Assembly: GCA_947053925.1 (NCBI GenBank)
Contig: CAMRUG010000013.1
Coordinates: 1 to 39,865 of the forward strand
Direction: 5' to 3'
From: an uncultured Clostridia bacterium
Lineage (GTDB): Bacteria > Bacillota > Clostridia > Christensenellales > CAG-314
DNA: 39,865 nt
In this document: positions 34,725 to 39,865 of the stretch, one piece after another
How positions within the stretch are numbered: position 1 is the first letter of the stretch
How the letters are laid out: each line of letters starts with the position of its first letter
The notes under the pieces: model-generated
Seen by the model: only the letters and a program-made list of their open reading frames with translations
What the model was told of the DNA's origin: nothing
The model's database searches: none
Position numbers and translations under genes: made by a program

Positions 34725-35777
34725 TTGGCAACATATTACATAGGCGCAAATGACGAACACGGTCAAAACCCGTTTACGCAAGGCAAGCGTACGCCTATAA
34801 TGCCCTATTTAAACGTTCCTTTTTACGAAAACCAATTTAACAGACCAACGAAAAACAAATTTATCGAAGCGTGTTTAAGAAACGGCTTTGCCGCATACGA
34901 CGTAAAACCCGAACTTACCGACGTATCTATCGGAGAGCGCGTTCGGCGCATAAACAGACAGAACCTGACGCTCCTAGTAACGTTCGGATACAACGCTTTC
35001 GGCAGCGGCAACACATTTAACTCCGCGCAGGGCATATCGGTATTTTACTCTACACGCAACGTAAACGCCAACCTTTCGAGAATGTTATCGGAAGACGTTT
35101 ACGAGCAACTGATTAAAGGCACAACCCAACGCGGCCGCGGCGTATCTACCCTTGCAGACGTGGGCGTACTGCAAAGCGTAAACTGCACGTCTACCCTTGT
35201 AGAATCGGGATTTATGACCAACTTCGAAGAAGCAAAGCTGATGCGCGACCCCGATTACCAAACGGAAGTTGCGGAAGAAACTTGTAAAGGCGTATGTACG
35301 TTTCTGGGTCAAAGTTACATAACGCGGGATAACCTTGCCAACTATCCTCTGCTGCGCGCAGGCAATACGGGCAATTTCGTTTACCTGTTACAGTTTATGC
35401 TTAATCAAAACGGATACAACTTAAGCGTTGACGGCGTGTTCGGCGCAAATACGGCAAGAGCGGTTACGGGCTTCCAGCAAACTAACGGCTTGGTTACCGA
35501 CGGCATAGTAGGCAACAGAACTTGGCAAACGCTCCTGACACTGCCTCCGCGCCCCACCGTGAGGCGCAACAGCCGCGGAACGTATGTGAGATATCTGCAG
35601 GAAAAACTAACCTCAAAACTGTACCCCACAGGCGCAATAGACGGAATATTCGGCGCGGCAACCGAACAGGCAGTACGCGAATTTCAAAGGGAGAACGACT
35701 TGTCCGCAGACGGTATTGTAGGACCGATGACGTGGCAGGCGGTGTCCGTAATAGGCGGAGGAAGAAGTCAGCCGTAA
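34725..35777 (+). CDS. Amidase_3-like protein with two peptidoglycan-binding domains
   Basis: A 350-residue protein in the mould of N-acetylmuramoyl-L-alanine amidases. Residues 1-195 form an amidase_3-like domain: H12 in NDEHGQN and E35 in FYENQFN match the first two zinc ligands, and E160 in STLVESGFMTN the catalytic glutamate. Where the family has its second histidine (S/IHxNA) this protein reads TFGYNAFGSG, so that ligand seems lost. Residues about 207-271 and 277-341 are two PG_binding_1 repeats ending in VDGVFG...TDGIVGNRTWQ and IDGIFG...ADGIVGPMTWQ. There is no signal peptide, so export would need another route, or it may be spore- or lysis-related. Translation starts at TTG. Confidence 0.82.
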   Translation: MATYYIGANDEHGQNPFTQGKRTPIMPYLNVPFYENQFNRPTKNKFIEACLRNGFAAYDVKPELTDVSIGERVRRINRQNLTLLVTFGYNAFGSGNTFNSAQGISVFYSTRNVNANLSRMLSEDVYEQLIKGTTQRGRGVSTLADVGVLQSVNCTSTLVESGFMTNFEEAKLMRDPDYQTEVAEETCKGVCTFLGQSYITRDNLANYPLLRAGNTGNFVYLLQFMLNQNGYNLSVDGVFGANTARAVTGFQQTNGLVTDGIVGNRTWQTLLTLPPRPTVRRNSRGTYVRYLQEKLTSKLYPTGAIDGIFGAATEQAVREFQRENDLSADGIVGPMTWQAVSVIGGGRSQP

Positions 35778-35793
35778 CAAAACAACAATTAAA

Positions 35794-35824
35794 AAGCAGT
35801 CAAAGACAAATACTTTGACTGCTT
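35794..35824. terminator. Bidirectional intrinsic terminator
   Basis: AAGCAGTCAAAG (35794-35805) pairs perfectly with CTTTGACTGCTT (35813-35824) around a seven-base loop. The T run is better on the minus strand, serving the P-loop gene; the amidase-like gene ends just before it. Confidence 0.8.
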
Positions 35825-35843
35825 AAATATTTTAGTACAAATA

Positions 35844-36254
35844 TTACTTTATATGCTTTGCAACAAATTCGGGCAAATCTTCTCTTGCGCCGCTGGCTGT
35901 GATGGTAAAGCCTACTTGGTGTTCGCGGGCAATCGCGTCCAAACCTTCGTACAGTTCCGCAAGTTCGGAAACATTGCAGTCAAGCAATCTCGAAAGACCG
36001 TCGATGTAAATCATTTCGATATCGAAGTTGGTTGCCAACATTCCCTTGATAAAGGACAAAATATCGCGCTGGCTTTTCAGTCCGTAGTGGGACGCGTCTA
36101 CCAAACGGATATTGCGTTGTAAATCGTGCATACGGTGGTTGCTTCTGTCAAAATAAACTACTACGCCTTTCGCCGTTTGCGCGTATTGGTTTGCATCCGC
36201 AACAATTTGCTTTGTTTTTCCCGAGCCTTTTGCGCCGTAAATTACATGTATCAA
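35844..36254 (-). CDS. Small P-loop ATPase, unknown function
   Basis: A 136-residue protein built as a minimal P-loop domain: Walker A GAKGSGKT at 8-15, a Walker B-like FDIEMIYIDGLSRLL at about 86-100, and a TITASG strand typical of RecA-type or thymidine-kinase-like folds. The thymidine kinase lasso is missing and no other enzyme signature is seen, so the function is unknown. The start is TTG at 36254, with AGGAGG eight bases upstream; there is no in-frame ATG before Walker A. Confidence 0.72.
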   Translation of the reverse strand: MIHVIYGAKGSGKTKQIVADANQYAQTAKGVVVYFDRSNHRMHDLQRNIRLVDASHYGLKSQRDILSFIKGMLATNFDIEMIYIDGLSRLLDCNVSELAELYEGLDAIAREHQVGFTITASGAREDLPEFVAKHIK

Positions 36255-36470
36255 TTGAGTATCCTCCTAATTGTCGAAAAGCGGAAAACTTTTCTTTAGT
36301 ATATTTTATATCATTTTAAAGCAAAATTCAATACTTTTTACGATAAATAATTTTTAAACTTTAAATAATTGCTGTTGCGCGCTAAAACCGTCTTGCTATA
36401 TTTGTACACAATTTGCAATACATTCATCGTACAGAAACTTTACCGCCGTTATATTACCCTTGCAAATCCA

Positions 36471-36504
36471 AAAGCCAAAGCGAATATTGCCTTGGCTTTG
36501 TTTT
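36471..36504. terminator. Intrinsic terminator near the repeat-protein gene
   Basis: AAAGCCAAAGC (36471-36481) pairs with GCCTTGGCTTT (36489-36499) with one internal mismatch around a seven-base loop, with T runs on both strands. It lies 30 bases past the stop of the large repeat protein. Confidence 0.75.
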
Positions 36505-36530
36505 TGAATTGTTATTTACATTTGTTACTC

Positions 36531-39434
36531 TTACAACGTTACTTCGCCGTCAGAACAGATAACTTTGGTTGCGGGAACCTTTCTATTCCAACCCCCGCCT
36601 TTTGTTATTGCTTTCCACTCGGATACTGTTCCGTTGTATCTTATTTCTCTTAAGTTTATGCAACCATATAACGCACCCGAGCCTATTGTAGTTACACTGT
36701 CTGGAATTGTTATTCTTGTTATACTTGTACAATTGCTAAATGTAAAATCCTTTATTTCCTTTACCGTATCGGGGATTATCAGTTCCGTTACTAATTTGTC
36801 GTTTAGATATAAGTTATCCGCATAATATAACGGGTTGTATTCAAAACTTATATTACACCAACCTTCTATTGTTCCCAAATAGTTTACTTTGGTTAATTTA
36901 CTGCAACCAGTGAATGCAGAAGCACCTATTGTTGTTACACTGTTTGGAATTGTTATGCTTGTTAGGTCGTTGCAATTATAGAATGCCTTTTCACCTATGC
37001 TTGTTACGCTTCCGTAAGTAGGTATTACGCTTGTACTACAACCTAATATTAAAGTCTTTGTTGCTTTTTCTATCAGACAATTTCCTGCGCTGTGATACTT
37101 TGTATTATTTGGAGATACTGTTATACTTGTTAGATTACTGCAACCAGTGAATGCAGAAGCACCTATTGTTGTTACGCTATCAGGAATTATTACGCTTGTT
37201 ATACTTGTACAATTGTAAAATGCATAAGACTTTATTTCCTTTACCGTATAGGGAATTATCAGTTCCGTTACTAATTTGTCGTTTAGATATAGGTTATGTG
37301 CATAAGATAACGGATTGGCATCATCATCACTAAAACTTATATTGCACCAATCTCCTATTGTTCCTAAATAGTTTACTTTGGTTAGGTTACTACAATAATA
37401 GAACGCATCAACGCCTATTGTAGTTACGCTATCAGGGATTATTATTTCGGTAAAATTACCTTTGAATAAAAATCTTTCAGGAACAATGGTAAAATGTTCA
37501 TCAAATTCACAAATATTATATTTTTCCATTAAATTTCTGTCTATTACATAATTGCCGTCATTGTAAAAAGGTAATATTATCTTGTTTGAAGACGAAGCAG
37601 AAAGAACCAGCACTGGTATATCAGAGTAGGATTCACACAAAACAAAAGTGTTGCTCGCTTCGTCTGTTGTAACCGTTATACTGATAGGCACTGCAACAAT
37701 CTTATTTAACTTCTTGTCGACAATAACGTCTGTTGAACTGTTACTTCCTGTTTCAACAGAAATGCCGTAAAAATTAGAATTATATTCATTGATATCAAGT
37801 TTAGTTATCAACGTGGCGTCTTTAACCAAATCGGAAAGCGCGGGAATATATGTAATGTTTGTACCGAATTGTATTGATACTATTTCATTATTTATCCAAG
37901 GCAATTCCATATCGAAAAATGTCATTAGAGTGTTAGTAGGAATTGTGCCGTCTATTCTTAACTCTTTATCATATTGATCGTATCGCCAATCAAAGCCATA
38001 ATTGCTTTCGTCTACCTTTATGCTTTGGGTGTATTCTCCCCAGCCGTCGCTCCAAGCAAGAGTTGCGGATGAAGGGAAGTTTTTGTTTATTGCCCCGAAG
38101 TTAGACGTCTGTACATTGGCAGGCAATGACGAAAGTTGATAACTGCCGTCTTGATACTTGACGCGGACATTTACCGTACCGTTGGAAATATCCTCAACTG
38201 CAACGGTGTTCTTGCTGCCTAGGGTTATTTCTTTTACTTCCTTTGCCGTTGAAGTACTTGCTTTGCTGTACGCGGCGTCGTACACGACGGAAGATAACAG
38301 TCCGTCTTTATCGAACGATACGGTAATTTGTCTGCCTACCGTTGTCCGTATCTTTTCGTCCAGCGCCGCTTGCTGTTCCATAAGTTTACCCAGTTGTTCA
38401 AAATCGGTCAGATTTTCCATTTGTTTGTTCAGTTTTTCCTGCTGTTTGTACAAGTCCAAAAATTCTTTGCCGTAGTATGTCCAGACGTTATCTTCTTCCT
38501 TGCCGCTGTTGGGCGTACCGAGTACTTTACTTACGCGAGTTTTGTCGTCGCCGATATTGAGTTTAGAAAGTCTTGTAGAAGTAAATATATTTGTTGCAAC
38601 AGGCACTATCACGGCAAAAACAAGTACGCATATCACCGCAACCGAGCATACGCCAATGATTGTGCCGTTTACCGCTTTTTTATGCGCGGCGTGTCCCCTT
38701 TTTATACCGCTTGAGATTTTTTGCACCATTACGGGTTTGGGAGCGTTTTTCAAGTCGGTCTTTGCTTGAAGATATTTTTCACTGCGTTTACTAAGCAACA
38801 TATCTCCAACCAAAGCCAATGCGGACAGTACTGCGAATACCACGGCAAACGCTATCAGCAGTTTTGTTGCAGAATCTACAGTCCAGTCGCCCTTTTTTAT
38901 GTTTATGTTAAGTATGCTTGCGGAAACAAGCATAGCAATGTACAACACAAAACTTACGGAATGGGATACCTTGGGCAGTTTGCCTATCAGCAACGGATAT
39001 GCAAGCGCATAAGCAGCCGATATTGAAGACACGACTATCAAAACGGTAGCCATTACCTTGTAGTCGGCATCCGTTATTTTGTAAATATTGCCTACATTAA
39101 AGCCGAATGCACTGTACGCATTGCAGGACATAAAAGCAAAATTAAGCGCCGCAAACAGCAAAAAGAATACGCAAGGTAGCCATTTGAGCAACCTGCTTAC
39201 CGTTTTGTAAAAGTTGTCGCTAAGTTCCGCGGACTGTTTGCTCTGCACAGGAACGGGCGTTGCCGCCGTATTTGCCTGCGTTTCAAAGCGGTGTCCGCAG
39301 TAGTTACAGAAATTAGCCGAACCGCTTAACTCCGCTCCGCATTCCGGACAGGTCTTCGATTGCTGATACTTTGTGCCGCAATCAGGGCAAAACGTTCCCT
39401 CAAACTCTCGTCCGCAGTTATTACATTTGGGCAT
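36531..39434 (-). CDS. Zinc-ribbon, membrane, SmpA-like and leucine-rich-repeat surface protein
   Basis: A 967-residue multidomain protein. Residues 1-50 hold two zinc ribbons (C4, C7, C16, C19 and C29, C32, C43, C46). Membrane segments follow at about 84-110, 127-151, 158-178, 190-212 and 258-283. A SmpA-like module (about 288-400) contains SKLNIGDDKTRVSKVLGTP and a coiled, glutamine-rich stretch. A beta-rich region follows, and from about 655 to the end a BspA-type LRR_5 array built on IPDSVTTIGxxAFxxC units. Zinc ribbons would be cytoplasmic and the repeats outside, as in adhesion-type proteins. I start at the ATG at 39434, with AAGGAGA seven bases upstream; the open frame to 39494 lies in the promoter and leader. 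The repeat part uses more AT-rich codons than the N-terminal half. Confidence 0.85.
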   Translation of the reverse strand: MPKCNNCGREFEGTFCPDCGTKYQQSKTCPECGAELSGSANFCNYCGHRFETQANTAATPVPVQSKQSAELSDNFYKTVSRLLKWLPCVFFLLFAALNFAFMSCNAYSAFGFNVGNIYKITDADYKVMATVLIVVSSISAAYALAYPLLIGKLPKVSHSVSFVLYIAMLVSASILNINIKKGDWTVDSATKLLIAFAVVFAVLSALALVGDMLLSKRSEKYLQAKTDLKNAPKPVMVQKISSGIKRGHAAHKKAVNGTIIGVCSVAVICVLVFAVIVPVATNIFTSTRLSKLNIGDDKTRVSKVLGTPNSGKEEDNVWTYYGKEFLDLYKQQEKLNKQMENLTDFEQLGKLMEQQAALDEKIRTTVGRQITVSFDKDGLLSSVVYDAAYSKASTSTAKEVKEITLGSKNTVAVEDISNGTVNVRVKYQDGSYQLSSLPANVQTSNFGAINKNFPSSATLAWSDGWGEYTQSIKVDESNYGFDWRYDQYDKELRIDGTIPTNTLMTFFDMELPWINNEIVSIQFGTNITYIPALSDLVKDATLITKLDINEYNSNFYGISVETGSNSSTDVIVDKKLNKIVAVPISITVTTDEASNTFVLCESYSDIPVLVLSASSSNKIILPFYNDGNYVIDRNLMEKYNICEFDEHFTIVPERFLFKGNFTEIIIPDSVTTIGVDAFYYCSNLTKVNYLGTIGDWCNISFSDDDANPLSYAHNLYLNDKLVTELIIPYTVKEIKSYAFYNCTSITSVIIPDSVTTIGASAFTGCSNLTSITVSPNNTKYHSAGNCLIEKATKTLILGCSTSVIPTYGSVTSIGEKAFYNCNDLTSITIPNSVTTIGASAFTGCSKLTKVNYLGTIEGWCNISFEYNPLYYADNLYLNDKLVTELIIPDTVKEIKDFTFSNCTSITRITIPDSVTTIGSGALYGCINLREIRYNGTVSEWKAITKGGGWNRKVPATKVICSDGEVTL
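36721..37305 (-). repeat. In-frame 480-bp DNA repeats within the LRR coding region
   Basis: Sequence around 36721-36825 recurs at 37201-37305, an offset of exactly 480 bases (160 codons), with only scattered substitutions. Both copies encode an NLYLNDKLVTELIIP unit followed by a VKEIKxxxFxNCTSIT unit. The similarity extends to both sides. The equal offset keeps the reading frame, so loss or gain of one unit by recombination would leave the protein intact. Confidence 0.85.
36901..37175 (-). repeat. Identical 38-bp blocks 237 bases apart in the LRR region
   Basis: A block of about 38 bases beginning CTGCAACCAGTGAATGCAG occurs at 36901-36938 and again at 37138-37175 without difference. The offset of 237 bases is 79 codons, also in frame. 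Both encode the SVTTIGASAFTGCS repeat unit. Confidence 0.85.
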
Positions 39435-39477
39435 ATCATCTTCTCCTTTGGAATTCTTCGGGCACTTAGCCGACACT

Positions 39478-39505
39478 AGTATACCCCCCCCCATTCGATT
39501 GTCAA
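39478..39505 (-). promoter_or_regulatory. Promoter with poly-G spacer, probably phase-variable
   Basis: On the minus strand a perfect TTGACA (39500-39505) and TATACT (39478-39483) are 16 bases apart, and nine of those 16 are an unbroken G run (39484-39492). One extra G would give the ideal 17-base spacer. The predicted start near 39471 gives a leader of about 37 nt that includes the AAGGAGA site of the repeat-protein gene. Slippage in such tracts is a known on/off or graded switch for surface proteins. Confidence 0.7.
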
Positions 39506-39525
39506 GGGATATTGTTTAAGACATC

Positions 39526-39556
39526 AAAAAAGTGCCGTCCTCAACGAGAACGACAC
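39526..39556 (-). terminator. Intrinsic terminator ending the structured RNA
   Basis: Eleven paired bases (39546-39556 with 39532-39542, two G-U pairs on the RNA), a three-base loop and six T residues on the minus strand. It lies 20 bases upstream of the -35 box of the repeat-protein promoter. Confidence 0.85.
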
Positions 39557-39686
39557 CTGTAGAAAATATCCTTCTCGCTTAGTCGCCAAACCAATTAAAA
39601 ACCTGTAAGATTTTTTAATACGCGGAAGATAGATATAGTTCTACCGTTAACTATATCTTACAGGTATAATATTTAACTGATTTGGC
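39526..39686 (-). ncRNA. Structured RNA or attenuator leader, unknown class
   Basis: A predicted 161-nt transcript. A 12-base-pair closing helix joins its exact 5' end (39675-39686) to 39585-39596, with two G-U pairs. Inside, a perfect 11-base-pair helix (39601-39611 with 39655-39665) competes with an alternative hairpin (39631-39640 with 39649-39658). A 28-nt linker leads to a terminator. A GCGAGAA segment in the linker (about 39573-39579) could instead pair with the terminator's TTCTCGT, as an antiterminator would. It matches no riboswitch, T-box, 6S, SRP, RNase P or tmRNA consensus I can recall. Confidence 0.5.
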
Positions 39687-39692
39687 AAGTTG

Positions 39693-39721
39693 ATTATAGC
39701 ATAAACAAAATAGTTTTACAA
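39693..39721 (-). promoter_or_regulatory. Promoter of the structured RNA
   Basis: On the minus strand TTGTAA (39716-39721), a 17-base spacer ending in an extended TGC, and a perfect TATAAT (39693-39698). The predicted start at about 39686 coincides with the first base of the RNA's closing helix. Confidence 0.65.
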
Positions 39722-39865
39722 GATTTTGATAATAAAAAGTCCTTGTATTTACAAGACCGACATCACAAAAACTTACTGTGAGTTTTGAAGGATTTTACGC
39801 TAAGCAATAGTAAATTTGAAATCTAAAAACAAACAGATATAATATTATTATTGATTTTTTAAAAG
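39722..39865. other. Right-edge non-coding sequence
   Basis: AT-rich and without a gene. Two small hairpins are visible on the minus strand (AAAACT with AGTTTT followed by T residues near 39770-39790, and CTTGT with ACAAG near 39743-39757). They may be the terminator region of a gene beyond the right edge that reads leftwards. Confidence 0.35.

Noticed and set aside
39435..39494. Twenty-residue extension of the repeat protein starting within the G tract
   Set aside because: This ATG lies between the promoter boxes, upstream of the predicted transcription start, and has no ribosome binding site; the ATG at 39434 has AAGGAGA. It could be used only by read-through from the upstream RNA promoter.
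39601..39665. Inverted repeat read as a miniature transposon (MITE)
   Set aside because: The 11-bp arms could be terminal repeats, but no target duplication is seen, no second copy is in the window, and the repeat fits better as one helix inside a promoter-to-terminator RNA.
1..39865. Phage, conjugative element or insertion sequence
   Set aside because: No transposase, integrase, relaxase or phage structural gene is seen, and core genes lie throughout with ordinary spacing.

Overview
The window is an AT-rich chromosomal segment from a Clostridia-like member of the Bacillota, most likely an uncultured gut lineage. That placement is inferred from strong AGGAGG-type ribosome binding sites, near-consensus TTGACA/TATAAT promoters, a DUF5685-type protein next to a J-domain protein, and the household gene types. 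There is no rRNA, no tRNA, no CRISPR array, no transposase and no phage block; this is mostly core genome.

Layout, left to right. 1-529 has no convincing gene but carries a strong promoter firing off the left edge. 530-4194 (minus) is a trpS-led operon: trpS, a DUF5685 protein, a J-domain-like protein ending in a nine-cysteine tail, and two small membrane proteins. 4703-5053 is a small lipoprotein. 5550-8897 is leuS-cysK. 9050-9946 is an M14 zinc carboxypeptidase. 10298-10606 (plus) is a small membrane protein and 10674-11204 (minus) a P-loop kinase-like protein. 11443-14107 is rsmA-tilS-hpt, followed by an iron-type alcohol dehydrogenase (14245-15447). 15912-16883 is the classical rpsF-ssb-rpsR operon with a likely S6:S18 autoregulatory leader. 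17048-22328 is a five-gene run: GH3 glycosidase, galM, a membrane-anchored unknown, ung and an alpha/beta hydrolase. 22904-25476 (plus) is a tldD/tldE-like protease pair. 25804-32821 (minus) holds a small acidic unknown, an RlmL-type methyltransferase, an M32 carboxypeptidase, a CtpE-like P-type ATPase and tsaD. 33098-35777 (plus) holds cardiolipin synthase and an amidase_3/peptidoglycan-binding protein. 35844-36254 is a small P-loop ATPase. 36531-39434 (minus) is a 967-residue zinc-ribbon, multi-membrane, SmpA-like and leucine-rich-repeat surface protein.

The most striking signal is at the right end. The promoter of the leucine-rich-repeat protein has a nine-base G/C homopolymer inside its -35/-10 spacer, the layout of phase-variable surface-protein promoters. 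A self-contained structured RNA of about 160 nt, with its own promoter and intrinsic terminator, lies immediately upstream. The repeat domain itself contains in-frame 480-bp and 237-bp DNA repeats. Together these look like a switchable and recombinable surface protein locus.

Other points of interest are the J-like cysteine-tail protein paired with a DUF5685 protein that carries two Asp-rich motifs resembling isoprenoid synthases; two genes (the RlmL-like methyltransferase and tsaD) whose promoters predict leaderless or nearly leaderless mRNAs; and an amidase_3 domain that seems to have lost one zinc-binding histidine. All readings are by eye, without database searches or folding software.
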